From Nitrosococcus halophilus Nc 4 (GTDB taxonomy: Bacteria; Pseudomonadota; Gammaproteobacteria; Nitrosococcales; Nitrosococcaceae), in contig NC_013960.1 of the NCBI RefSeq assembly GCF_000024725.1, forward strand, positions 496,001-560,000: DNA of 64,000 nt, in the 5' to 3' direction. Shown here piece after piece: positions 21,350-29,589 of the stretch. The position numbers and the translations under genes are program-made. The number at the start of each line of letters is the position of its first letter. Within the stretch, counting starts at the first letter, position 1. The notes beneath the pieces were generated by a model. That model saw only the letters and a list, made by a program, of their open reading frames with translations, made no database searches and was not told where the DNA came from.

Positions 21350-21700
21350 CTAGGACCGTATTTTTCCTGGGTTGGTGAGATAGATTTCACCGCCTATCAG
21401 GCTAAGGGGCACCGGTTCTAAGTGAGTTCCAGGGCAGGGACCGGCAAGACAGAGGCCATCCTCAAATCGGAATAAAGCTCCATGGGTGGCGCATTGGACG
21501 TATCGGCCTTCCCAATCGAGAAATTGATCGGGCACCCAATTGAGGGTTACTCCAGTATGGGGGCAGCGGTTCATGTAGGCCCAGATTTGGGTGGCTTGGC
21601 GGATGACGAATATTTCCTGCTGGCCGATAGCAAAGCCGCGGGTGCCGTATTCTGGCAGTTCTTCCAGATGGCATAAAAACATAGCGGAAGTCCTGGTCAT
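21350..21700 (-). CDS. Rieske [2Fe-2S] ferredoxin-like protein
   Basis: Small soluble Rieske protein of 116 aa. The cluster ligands are complete: C46-x-H48 in CPHTG and C70-x-x-H73 in CATHGALF, spaced by 21 residues. Such stand-alone proteins carry electrons for oxygenases or act in nitrite-reductase small-subunit-like roles; the partner here is unknown. It overlaps the upstream sugar kinase by 4 nt (ATGA), so the two are probably cotranscribed and coupled. An internal ATG at 21682 is another possible start. Confidence 0.88.
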   Translation of the reverse strand: MTRTSAMFLCHLEELPEYGTRGFAIGQQEIFVIRQATQIWAYMNRCPHTGVTLNWVPDQFLDWEGRYVQCATHGALFRFEDGLCLAGPCPGTHLEPVPLSLIGGEIYLTNPGKIRS

Positions 21701-22578
21701 GGTTTCAAGTCACTTGAGCCTAGGCCATCGAACCCCTGCTGGCCACATTTGCGGCCGGCCAGTTGGCAGCCGAAGGTCAGGCTCTCAGAGAGGGAACGGT
21801 GGCGAAGACGGGCGTCAAGGAAGCCAGCGTTAAAAGTATCTCCCGCCCCCAGAGTATCCACCACTTGTGGGGGAAAAAAAGCCGGTGCGTGATGCATTTT
21901 CCCCTCCTCGTCGATGGCATAGGCCCCTTCTTCCCCCCAAGCACAAATTTTTTCGGTGTCAGGTAAGGTGGCGTGCCATTTCTGAAGAAAAGTTTGAGCC
22001 TCCGAGTAGCCATGGTAAGTCACATAGTGGCGGGAAAACAATAAAACAGCGGCTCCCTCAAAAAGGCTTTCAATCCCGGGTCTTGGCTTTTCAATCTCTA
22101 CCGACCAGGGGAGGGAGGGAAATCGTTCCCGGACAAGGGCGAGCATCCGGGCGGTTTCTGCCACATTACGGCCCTCAAAGTGGAGCCAGTCGAAGGGAGA
22201 GAGATCTATGTTGGCAAAATCAGCAAAGCTAAATTCTGGGAGATCCCGATAGTGGACGATAGTGCGGCTGCCGGTAGCACGGCTCAAGGTGACATAGGAG
22301 GTGGGAGTCTTTCCTTTTACGATACGGCAATTATCCGTATTTATGCCCTGTTGCTTTAACTCCTGGGTAATGAATTGTCCGTCCGGTTCCTCTGCCAAGA
22401 TTCCCGCAAACATACACTCATGGCCTAAGTGTTGGAGGACGGTGAGGGTATTGGCGCAATTTCCACCCCGGCAGCGGCGTTGTGATAAAGCCCTGATTTC
22501 ATCATTTTCCGCCGGATAACCCTCAACGGTATTAATGATGTCCACAGTGGCGATCCCAATGCCTAGCATTTTGGCCAT
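21697..22578 (-). CDS. PfkB-family carbohydrate kinase
   Basis: Ribokinase-fold sugar kinase of 293 aa. The N-terminal GIATVDIINTVEGYP and GGNCANTLTVLQHLG segments match PfkB signature 1, and DTLGAGDTFNAGF near residue 245 is signature 2 with the catalytic Asp and anion hole. Overall style is closest to ketohexokinase-like members, but the substrate cannot be set by eye. It lies 10 nt after adk and overlaps the Rieske gene, forming an adk-kinase-Rieske string on the minus strand. Confidence 0.87.
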   Translation of the reverse strand: MAKMLGIGIATVDIINTVEGYPAENDEIRALSQRRCRGGNCANTLTVLQHLGHECMFAGILAEEPDGQFITQELKQQGINTDNCRIVKGKTPTSYVTLSRATGSRTIVHYRDLPEFSFADFANIDLSPFDWLHFEGRNVAETARMLALVRERFPSLPWSVEIEKPRPGIESLFEGAAVLLFSRHYVTYHGYSEAQTFLQKWHATLPDTEKICAWGEEGAYAIDEEGKMHHAPAFFPPQVVDTLGAGDTFNAGFLDARLRHRSLSESLTFGCQLAGRKCGQQGFDGLGSSDLKP

Positions 22579-22588
22579 AGGGCAGTGA

Positions 22589-23242
22589 TTACATAGCGGT
22601 TTCTAGGATTTGGCCAATGTGCTTGGCAACTTCTGTGACTTCGTCTGTTCCATTGACCTTATGGAGTTTGCCTTGAGCCTCATAATAGTCCACCAACGGC
22701 GCGGTTTGGGACTGGTAAACTTGTAAGCGATTGGCAATGGTCTCTTCGTTATCATCGGAGCGTTGAATAAGTTGGTCGCTGCCACATTTATCGCAACGCT
22801 GGTCCTCCTGGGGTGGTGAAAAATAAATATTATAGATGGCCCCACAAACCTGGCAGGTGCGGCGTCCTGTCAGCCGTTTCATGAGTACCTCGAAGTCCAC
22901 ATCAAGGAGGATTACCGCCTGTAAGGGTTGCTCGAGCGCAGCGAGCATTTCATCAAGGGCTTGGGCCTGGGCCAAATTTCGGGGGAACCCGTCGAGAATA
23001 TAGCCCTTAGCAGCGTCAGGCTGAGTGAGCCGTTCACGGATAATGCCGATAACGATTTCATCAGAGACTAATTTTCCCGCATCCATGGCCGCCTTGGCTT
23101 GTTTCCCTAACTCGCTACCGGCAGCCACAGCAGCACGCAATAAATCTCCGGTAGAGATTTGAGGAATCCCATATTTTTGGGATAGGAGTTCGCCTTGGGT
23201 GCCTTTTCCAGAACCTGGGGCGCCAAGTAACACTGTTCTCAT
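22589..23242 (-). CDS. adk: Adenylate kinase with zinc-binding lid
   Basis: Interconverts ATP+AMP and 2 ADP. The P-loop GAPGSGKGTQ is at residues 7-16, and DGFPRNLAQA is the AMP/nucleotide signature. The long lid contains four cysteines (RTCQVCG and RCDKCG), the zinc-finger arrangement common in Gram-positive enzymes and absent from E. coli Adk. At 217 aa it is a long-form kinase. Transcription probably starts in the 265-nt gap shared with the divergent pfp gene. Confidence 0.97.
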   Translation of the reverse strand: MRTVLLGAPGSGKGTQGELLSQKYGIPQISTGDLLRAAVAAGSELGKQAKAAMDAGKLVSDEIVIGIIRERLTQPDAAKGYILDGFPRNLAQAQALDEMLAALEQPLQAVILLDVDFEVLMKRLTGRRTCQVCGAIYNIYFSPPQEDQRCDKCGSDQLIQRSDDNEETIANRLQVYQSQTAPLVDYYEAQGKLHKVNGTDEVTEVAKHIGQILETAM

Positions 23243-23508
23243 AATGAATTTGCCTCAAAATAACCTATATCGAGTGTATACCGAAGTGATCCGTTGCTAT
23301 TCTATCCCGGTGCTGTACTCGGGCTAGGGCTCGAAAGGCTGTTACGCTACCTTGCTAAGCTAAGGGAGTCAATTAGCCCTGGTATTACGGCAGCCCGATG
23401 GGGGTCAAGGGCTCATTGGGTCTAATAGGGGTGCCCTGGGTAGTGAGTGTTTGCCACCCCCTTAACCTTGTAAAAATTTTCTTTCCTTAAGCAATAATGG
23501 AGAATAGT

Positions 23509-24774
23509 ATGGCCAAAAAAAATGCATTTTATGCCCAATCGGGTGGAGTTACCGCTGTTATCAACGCTTCTGCCTGCGGTGTCATTGAGACCGCGCGACA
23601 GCATTCGGAGGTTATTGGAAAGGTCTATGCGGGGCGTAATGGCATTATTGGCGCTTTAACCGAAGACCTTATCGACACCAGCCAGGAAAGTGATAGCGCC
23701 ATTGCTGCTTTACGGCATACTCCAGGGGGCGCTTTTGGGTCTTGCCGCTATAAGCTTAAAGGGCTTGAAGAGAACAAGGCCGAATATGAGCGTTTGATTG
23801 AAGTGTTCAAAGCCCACGATATCGGTTATTTCTTCTACAATGGCGGCGGCGACTCTCAGGATACTGCCCATAAGGTATCGCAACTTGGCGATCAGCTGGG
23901 ATATCCCATCACCTGTATTGGGGTTCCCAAGACCGTAGATAATGACTTGCCTATCACTGATAATTGTCCGGGGTTTGGGTCCGTGGCGAAATACGTGGCG
24001 GTCTCGGTACGGGAAGCGGCCTTGGATGTGGCGTCCATGGCGCGGACTTCGACCAAAGTTTTCATCCTCGAGGTCATGGGGCGCCATGCGGGCTGGATCG
24101 CCGCTGCGGGAGGTGTGGCGGCAGAGCAGGAAGGAGATGCGCCCCATATCATTCTGTTTCCCGAGATCCCCTTTGAGCAGGAGCAATTCCTTCAAAAGGT
24201 AGATGCCAGTGTCAAAGATTATGGCTACTGTGTGATTGTGGCCTCGGAAGGAGTACGCAATAAGGAAGGCCAATTTCTGTCTGAAACAGGGACTCGGGAT
24301 GCCTTTGGCCATGCTCAACTTGGTGGTTTAGCCCCCTTGGTTGCCCAGATAGTGCGGGAAAAATTGGGTTATAAGTATCACTGGGCTGTCGCCGACTATC
24401 TCCAGCGGGCAGCGCGGCATATTGCTTCCCAGGTGGATGTGGAACAGGCCTATGCCGTGGGTAAGGCGGCGGTAGAATTTGCGGTCAGGGGTGAAAATGC
24501 GGTGATGCCGACTATCATCCGAAAGTCCTCTGATCCCTATCGGTGGGAGATTGGTTCAGCGCCCCTTAAGGACGTGGCTAATGTGGAGAAAGATCTCCCC
24601 CGAAGCTTTATTACCCCAGAAGGCTTCGGGATTACAGAAGAGGCCCGGAGCTATCTTACCCCCTTGATCCAGGGTGAAGATTATCCCCCCTACAAGAATG
24701 GGTTGCCCGTCTACGTCCAACTCAAAAATGCTCCCGTTGAGAAAAAACTCAAGGAGTCCTTCACCTTACGCTGA
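23509..24774 (+). CDS. pfp: Diphosphate-type 6-phosphofructokinase
   Basis: Phosphofructokinase-fold enzyme of 421 aa. PKTVDNDLP carries the catalytic Asp and MGRHAGWIAA the sugar-phosphate site. The phosphoryl-donor loop reads NGGGDSQDTA; aligned by eye to ATP enzymes (GGDG) the discriminating position holds Asp, which in the family favours pyrophosphate over ATP. The reaction would then be reversible and serve glycolysis and gluconeogenesis. The ATG at 23509 has TGGAGA at 23498-23503; an upstream ATG at 23497 overlaps that site. Confidence 0.88.
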   Translation: MAKKNAFYAQSGGVTAVINASACGVIETARQHSEVIGKVYAGRNGIIGALTEDLIDTSQESDSAIAALRHTPGGAFGSCRYKLKGLEENKAEYERLIEVFKAHDIGYFFYNGGGDSQDTAHKVSQLGDQLGYPITCIGVPKTVDNDLPITDNCPGFGSVAKYVAVSVREAALDVASMARTSTKVFILEVMGRHAGWIAAAGGVAAEQEGDAPHIILFPEIPFEQEQFLQKVDASVKDYGYCVIVASEGVRNKEGQFLSETGTRDAFGHAQLGGLAPLVAQIVREKLGYKYHWAVADYLQRAARHIASQVDVEQAYAVGKAAVEFAVRGENAVMPTIIRKSSDPYRWEIGSAPLKDVANVEKDLPRSFITPEGFGITEEARSYLTPLIQGEDYPPYKNGLPVYVQLKNAPVEKKLKESFTLR

Positions 24775-24788
24775 GGGGTTAGGGTTAC

Positions 24789-24832
24789 CCCAGTCTACAC
24801 CGGGGCTTGGAATAGCTTCCGGGTAGACTGGG
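24789..24832. terminator. Perfect inverted repeat after pfp, probable terminator region
   Basis: CCCAGTCTAC at 24789-24798 pairs exactly with GTAGACTGGG at 24823-24832 around a 24-nt loop that can itself partly pair (CCGGGGC with GCTTCCGG). It lies 15 nt after the pfp stop, between convergent pfp and sppA. There is no adjacent T-run; a T-rich stretch follows about 25 nt later. Confidence 0.5.
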
Positions 24833-24924
24833 ACCGCCTCGATGGGAAAACTCTTTTTGGGGTATTTTCCCTGAGGTTAGAGTGGCTCTGGGTATTCTTT
24901 TCTTTTACCCCCTGTTCCTGCGGG

Positions 24925-25902
24925 CTATCTCATATTAGCAGCGAGGCTGAAGTCGGAGAGCATCTCAATGAGGGTGGCTCCGATCTGGGCTGAGAAGCGT
25001 TCCAAAAATCCAGGCTTGGGAGTGTAGTTAACGATTTTTTCTGCGCCTACGATCTCGCGGGCCACATAGTCGCTGCTTCCTAAGCCATCGATCAGGCCGA
25101 GAGTAAGGGCCTGTTCGCCCGTCCAGACTAGACCGCTGAATAGGGAGGGATCCTCCTTGAGACGCTCTCCGCGACCATCCTTTACGATCTGAATGAATTG
25201 TTTATGGATGTTTTCCAGCATTTTTTGGATATGCTGGGCTTCGGATTCTTTGATGGGGGAGAAGGGATCAAGAAAGCCTTTATAGTCACCCGCCGCGAAT
25301 AGGCGCCGCTCCACTCCCAGTTTCTCCATGGCGTCAACGAAGCCGAAGCCATTGATCAGGGCGCCGATGGAACCCACGATACTTGCTTTGTCAGCGTAAA
25401 TTTGATCGGCGGCGACGGCAATGTAATATCCTCCAGAGGCACAGACATCGCTGATGACAGCGTAGAGAGGAATATTGGGGTGCTCTTGACGCAAGCGGTG
25501 AATTTCATCATTGATACGGCCTGTTTGTACCGGGCTGCCGCCAGGACTATTGATGTGTAGGATTACCCCCCTGCTATGTTCGCTCTCGAAGGCGGTTTGC
25601 AATCCTTTTTTAATGTTTTCGGCGCTAGCGAAGGAATCGGCGCTAATGAGTCCATCAACCTCTACTAAGGCAGTGTGGGGTGTGGTGATTCCGGGGGCGC
25701 TGAGCCCATTGGGGAGATAGAGTAGTAGGAATACCAATAAATAACCGGCAAACAGTATCTTAAAAAAGATATTCCAGCGACGTGCCCGCCGCTGCTCTTT
25801 GAGGGCGCTAAAAGCCAGACGTTCTAGGACTTCTCGTTCCCAACTGAGCTGCGTTTCCTGTTTTTTGTCGAGATCGGTAGTAGAAGGATCTTGTTCTGAC
25901 AT
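24925..25902 (-). CDS. sppA: Signal peptide peptidase SppA, S49 family, short form
   Basis: Membrane-bound serine-lysine peptidase degrading residual signal peptides in the inner membrane. A cytoplasmic N-tail precedes one membrane span (about residues 47-66), then a single S49 domain. The nucleophile serine is in SDVCASGGYYIA and the general-base lysine in GDYKGFLDPFS. At 325 aa it is the short single-domain form, not the duplicated E. coli SppA; SohB is a related alternative. GGAGG lies 5 nt before the ATG. Confidence 0.9.
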   Translation of the reverse strand: MSEQDPSTTDLDKKQETQLSWEREVLERLAFSALKEQRRARRWNIFFKILFAGYLLVFLLLYLPNGLSAPGITTPHTALVEVDGLISADSFASAENIKKGLQTAFESEHSRGVILHINSPGGSPVQTGRINDEIHRLRQEHPNIPLYAVISDVCASGGYYIAVAADQIYADKASIVGSIGALINGFGFVDAMEKLGVERRLFAAGDYKGFLDPFSPIKESEAQHIQKMLENIHKQFIQIVKDGRGERLKEDPSLFSGLVWTGEQALTLGLIDGLGSSDYVAREIVGAEKIVNYTPKPGFLERFSAQIGATLIEMLSDFSLAANMR

Positions 25903-25986
25903 TGGGCCTCCATAAACAAAGGTCTGGCTAATAATAACGGATCAGCGCTACTAAAGGGCAGGTTGTGGGGCCTACTACCTTTTAGT

Positions 25987-26964
25987 TTAAGGCTGTTGGG
26001 TTAAAATTTTGTTGGCATATGCTTTTAGTACAGCGCTTAATTCCTCGGGCAGTGGCGCGGTTATCTTGAGTAATTTTTTTCCTTCGGGCGGTGTAAAGCT
26101 TAGCTGGTCAGCATGGAGAAACAACCGGCGCAGTCCCAAATTTCGTAGCCGCTTGTTGAATGCGGGATCACCATATTTTTCATCGCCCCCAAGGGGATGA
26201 CCGAGATGGGCGGCATGCACCCGGATCTGATGGGTGCGACCGGTTTCCAAAGTGATCTCCATCAGCGTCGCTTCCTTATAGAGCTGTTTGGGGTGGAAAT
26301 GACTGGCAGCCGGTTTCCCGGTGGCGCTCACCTTAACGACTCGTTCTCCAGACTGTAAGATATTTTTTAACAGGGGCAAGTTTACTTGTCCGATATTTCT
26401 TGGCCAGCGTCCCTTGACAAGGGCAAGGTAGCGCTTATGGATGAGTTGTTCCCGTTGCATCGACTGGAGTGCCAGCAAGGTGCTTCGGGTTTTGGCGACC
26501 ATCAGGCAACCTGAGGTTTCCCGGTCTAAACGATGGACGAGCTCCAGAAAAGGGGCTTCTGGGCGCAGGTGCCGTAATGTCTCGATAACCCCATAGCTGA
26601 TACTGCTACCACTGTGGACCGCGATTCCAGCCGGTTTGTTGAGAATGAGCAAATGCTTATCCTCATATAACAAGCTGCTCTCGATGAGGTGCAAGAGGGA
26701 AGGGGCTACGGGTTCCTTAACGCTGGGATGAGACACCCGCAGTGGAGGAATTCTGACTTGGTCCCCCTGCTCTAGGCGGTAACTACTAGCGACACGGGAT
26801 TTATTGACCCGAACTTCTCCTCGGCGCAGGCAACGGTAGATTCGGCTCTTGGGAACGCCCTTGAGTTGGGAAAGTAAAAAGTTGTCGATTCGTTGGCCCG
26901 CCTGTTCCAGTTGTATTTCCACGAGGCGAACGCGGGGCGTCGATGATTGTTCCTTGCTGTTCAT
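25987..26964 (-). CDS. rluC: 23S rRNA pseudouridine synthase RluC
   Basis: RluA-family pseudouridine synthase. An N-terminal S4 RNA-binding domain (QRIDNFLLSQLKGVPKSRIYRCLRRGEVRVN) is followed by the catalytic domain with HRLDRETSG, whose Asp is the nucleophile, and GRTHQIRVHAAHLGHPL. The 325-aa length and the S4 start favour RluC (sites 955/2504/2580 in E. coli) over RluD. ATG at 26964 was preferred over an in-frame TTG at 26970. Confidence 0.9.
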   Translation of the reverse strand: MNSKEQSSTPRVRLVEIQLEQAGQRIDNFLLSQLKGVPKSRIYRCLRRGEVRVNKSRVASSYRLEQGDQVRIPPLRVSHPSVKEPVAPSLLHLIESSLLYEDKHLLILNKPAGIAVHSGSSISYGVIETLRHLRPEAPFLELVHRLDRETSGCLMVAKTRSTLLALQSMQREQLIHKRYLALVKGRWPRNIGQVNLPLLKNILQSGERVVKVSATGKPAASHFHPKQLYKEATLMEITLETGRTHQIRVHAAHLGHPLGGDEKYGDPAFNKRLRNLGLRRLFLHADQLSFTPPEGKKLLKITAPLPEELSAVLKAYANKILTQQP

Positions 26965-27037
26965 ATCCAAGTTTATCGCAGATTTGCTAAGTTGCCCCTA
27001 AGTGTTGATAAGTGAGAGGGGGCGTTCCAAACCCAAT

Positions 27038-27865
27038 TCAGCTATTCGCATTCGTGTTAGGAAAGAAGAGCTGCTTGCCGCCGATCTGGTACGCGCCGAT
27101 GGCCTTCTGACCTTCGGGTGATACCAGCCAATCGATGAACGCTTGTCCCAGGTCCTTTTTTACATTGGGGCATTTCGTAGGGTTCACCAGGATGACGCTG
27201 TAGGGATTGAATAGGCGCGTATCCCCCTCCACCAGAATTGCCAGCTCCACAGGGTTTTTGAACGAAAGCCAAGTTCCCCGATCGGTAAGGAGGTAGGCGT
27301 TCATCTGTGCTGCGGTGTTGAGTGTCGCGCCCATTCCGGAGCCCATCTCCCGGTACCAGGGACCCTTGGCTTTTTCGAGATCTATTCCGGCCGCCTGCCA
27401 CAGGCGCCGCTCCGCCTTGTGGGTGCCGCTGTTGTCGCCGCGGGAGGCGAACGGCGTTTTAGTATTGGCGATTTTCTTCAGCGCTATGGTGATGTCCTTG
27501 CCGCCGGCAACACCGGCCGGATCGGATTTCGGCCCCACCAAGACGAAATCATTGTACATTACCCCGTGGCGTTTGACGCCATGGCCTTCGGCGACGAATT
27601 TCTCTTCCGAAGCCGGGTCGTGGACGAACACCACGTCGGCGTCACAGCGCCGGCCGGTGTCCAGTGCCTGTCCCGTCCCTTGGGCCACCACCCGCACAGC
27701 GATGCCGGTCTTCTGCTTGAATTGAGGAAGAATTTCCCTAAACAGCCCTGAATTCTCAGCGGAGGTGGTCGAGGCCACCGTGATGAACTTGTCCGCAGCC
27801 GCTGCGTTGGTCGTTAGGGAGAGAAGCAACGTCGCTGCGATGAGAAGTTTTCCAGTCAGTGCCAT
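27038..27865 (-). CDS. tupA: Tungstate ABC transporter substrate-binding protein TupA
   Basis: Periplasmic oxyanion-binding protein of the TupA type. A signal peptide (MALTGKLLIAATLLLSLTTN, cleavage near AAA-AD) is followed by VASTTSAENSGL, then VVAQGTGQALDTGR, VMYNDFVLVGP and SRGDNSGTHKAE, which are the family's oxyanion-binding segments. I start at the ATG at 27865, with GGAGAA upstream and 10 nt overlap with tupC. The open frame extends 91 codons further into tupC but that part is low-complexity Arg/Gly sequence. The usual GRNGDADV stretch reads GRRCDADV here. Confidence 0.88.
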   Translation of the reverse strand: MALTGKLLIAATLLLSLTTNAAAADKFITVASTTSAENSGLFREILPQFKQKTGIAVRVVAQGTGQALDTGRRCDADVVFVHDPASEEKFVAEGHGVKRHGVMYNDFVLVGPKSDPAGVAGGKDITIALKKIANTKTPFASRGDNSGTHKAERRLWQAAGIDLEKAKGPWYREMGSGMGATLNTAAQMNAYLLTDRGTWLSFKNPVELAILVEGDTRLFNPYSVILVNPTKCPNVKKDLGQAFIDWLVSPEGQKAIGAYQIGGKQLFFPNTNANS

Positions 27866-28581
27866 AGTAGTTCTCCGCAAAGGAAGGCATGGGCTTTGGC
27901 CGAAGCCGGTTGGGTGAAAAAGCGTTCGGCCGGCGTCTGCTCCAGCAGCCGGCCTTCGTTCAGAAACAATATCTCGTCGGCGCAATATTTTGCCAGACCC
28001 AGGTTGTGGGTTGTCATAACGATCTTGGTGCCGGCATCGTGAATCGCCTGGATGATCCGATGCACTTCGCCCGTCGCCGTCGGATCGAGGCCCGCCGTCG
28101 GCTCGTCTAGAAACAGCACTTCCGGTCGCATTGCCCACGCCCGGGCTAGCGCCAGCCGTTGCTGCTCGCCGACGGAAAGCACCCGCGCTTGGCTCTGGGC
28201 CAGACGGCTCAGTCCGACCTGCTCCAGCGCTGCTTGAGCGCGCCGGTCCCGGTCCTTTCTCGCTACCCCCGCGAGTTTCAGTGCATAGGTGATATTATCC
28301 CAGGCGGAACGCCGTAGCATCACTGGACGCTGGAACACCATCGCCTGACGGCGCCTGCCCGGTCGGTCGGGAACGTTCCATTTTACCGTACCTGCCGTGG
28401 GCGCCAGTAGCCCGTGGCACACGCGCATGAGCACGCTTTTTCCCGCGCCATTGGGGCCCAAGATGACAGTTCGCGGCCCAGCTTCAATGCGTGCGGTGAT
28501 GCCTTCGAGGATGGTTCGGCCGCCGGCAGTGAAGGTCACGCCGTCGAGCTGCAAGGGCAGTAGCGTTCCTGGATACCCCAT
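27856..28581 (-). CDS. tupC: Tungstate ABC transporter ATP-binding protein TupC
   Basis: ATPase subunit of the TupABC importer, 241 aa. Walker A GPNGAGKS is near residue 41, the signature reads LSVGEQQRLALARA (Val replaces the usual second Gly of LSGGE), and Walker B is VLFLDEPTAGLD. The second gene of a minus-strand operon: 3 nt after tupB and overlapping tupA by 10 nt. The sequence is noticeably richer in G+C than the flanking core genes. Confidence 0.88.
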   Translation of the reverse strand: MGYPGTLLPLQLDGVTFTAGGRTILEGITARIEAGPRTVILGPNGAGKSVLMRVCHGLLAPTAGTVKWNVPDRPGRRRQAMVFQRPVMLRRSAWDNITYALKLAGVARKDRDRRAQAALEQVGLSRLAQSQARVLSVGEQQRLALARAWAMRPEVLFLDEPTAGLDPTATGEVHRIIQAIHDAGTKIVMTTHNLGLAKYCADEILFLNEGRLLEQTPAERFFTQPASAKAHAFLCGELLWH

Positions 28582-28584
28582 GGC

Positions 28585-29289
28585 CTATCCGTACCGCCGC
28601 TGGGCGATTCGCTTGACACCGTAGGCGACGGCGTTGAGCAGCAGCACCAGGGAAATCAGTACGATGCCTAAACCTAGTGCCAGGGGCAGATCGCCCTTGC
28701 TGGTTTCCAGCGCGATGGCGGTGGTCATGACCCGGGTCACGCCGGCGATGTTTCCGCCGACAATCATCACCGCGCCCACTTCGGCCGCTGCACGCCCAAA
28801 GCCTGCTAGCACGACGGTCACCAGTGAGAAGCGGGTGTCCCACAGCAGGGTGAGCGCGGACTGGGTGAGACCTGCGCCGAGGGAACGGAGTTGCTCCGAG
28901 TATTCGCTCCAGGCGTCCTCGATCACTTGGCGCGACAGGGCCGCGACGATGGGCACGATAAGAATGGTCTGGGCAATGATCATCGCTGTAGGCGTAAACA
29001 ACAGGCCGTAGTCGCCAAGTGGCCCGGCGCGTGACAGCAGCAAGTACACCAGCAATCCGATGACCACCGGCGGCAATCCCATCAAGGCATTGAATATTAC
29101 GATCAGTACCTGCCGACCGGGGAACTTGGCCACCCCAGTGGCGGCGCCGATGGGAAGCGCGATCCCGCTGGCGATCAAGGTGGCCGTTAGGCTTACCCGC
29201 AGGCTCAGCAGAACGATTTCCACCAGTTCCGGGTCGCCGCGACTAATCATGTCGATCGCCTGCTGGAAGGCGAGACCGAGGGTGTTCAT
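28585..29289 (-). CDS. tupB: Tungstate ABC transporter permease TupB
   Basis: Inner-membrane permease of the TupABC importer with about five or six membrane spans and the EAA-type cytoplasmic loop (SLGAGLTQSALTLLWDTRF...AAAEVGAVMIVGG). The ISRGDPELVEIVLLSLRVSLTATLIA segment is typical of TupB. I prefer the ATG at 29289 (234 aa); a TTG at 29319 would add ten residues. It heads the tupBCA operon. Specificity for tungstate over molybdate is inferred from family resemblance only. Confidence 0.86.
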   Translation of the reverse strand: MNTLGLAFQQAIDMISRGDPELVEIVLLSLRVSLTATLIASGIALPIGAATGVAKFPGRQVLIVIFNALMGLPPVVIGLLVYLLLSRAGPLGDYGLLFTPTAMIIAQTILIVPIVAALSRQVIEDAWSEYSEQLRSLGAGLTQSALTLLWDTRFSLVTVVLAGFGRAAAEVGAVMIVGGNIAGVTRVMTTAIALETSKGDLPLALGLGIVLISLVLLLNAVAYGVKRIAQRRYG

Positions 29290-29341
29290 CACTGAATGGG
29301 CGAGCGCGGTTATACCCAATGATCCGCTAAGTAAACGACCG

Positions 29342-29589
29342 ACCTGCTAAAGCAGGTGGCTTTTTCAGACCCAACCCCAAAAGGAGCGGTCATTTATGGT
29401 AGTCAAGAGACCCCACATACGGACGGCTTACCCCACAGGGGCGCCCGTTGCTAAGCTGATAAGCAAAGCAATCCCTCGTTATTTATTTACGCCTGTCTGG
29501 CAGGCTGGACATCGACGTGGGATACGCGCGCCAAGCCAACAGTATACACCGCTTAGTCTCGTAGTTAAAACTGACCGTCTAAAGACGGT
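29342..29589 (+). mobile_element. Short hairpin-bounded element, IS200/IS605-like, no transposase gene
   Basis: The two ends carry matching hairpins: ACCTGC-TAAA-GCAGGT (29342-29357) and ACCGTC-TAAA-GACGGT (29574-29589), each a six-base stem with the same TAAA loop and each followed by GG. Subterminal hairpins of this kind mark IS200/IS605-type elements. The 248-nt interval holds no transposase or nuclease ORF, only a structured RNA-like stretch. The right hairpin is where homology to the neighbouring Uma2 gene ends, suggesting insertion into that gene. The exact cleavage sites are unknown. Confidence 0.55.
29395..29580 (+). ncRNA. HEARO/IscB omegaRNA-like structured RNA
   Basis: From memory the stretch ACATACGGACGGCTTACCCC followed by an ACA loop, GGGG, the CCCGT arm and a GCTAAGCTGATAAGC hairpin, then AATCCCTCG, closely resembles the conserved core of HEARO RNAs, now known as the guide-scaffold (omegaRNA) of IscB nucleases. 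Visible stems: CCCC/GGGG at about 29430-29441, TTGCT/AGCAA around 29449-29466, GCCTG/CAGGC at 29491-29505 and GGATAC with GTATAC near 29520-29546. No iscB gene lies within the window. Identity is by pattern memory, not by a covariance search. Confidence 0.5.

Noticed and set aside
27866-28138. N-terminal extension of TupA by 91 residues
   Set aside because: The extension lies inside tupC in another frame, is Arg/Gly-rich, and the internal ATG has a signal peptide and ribosome site.
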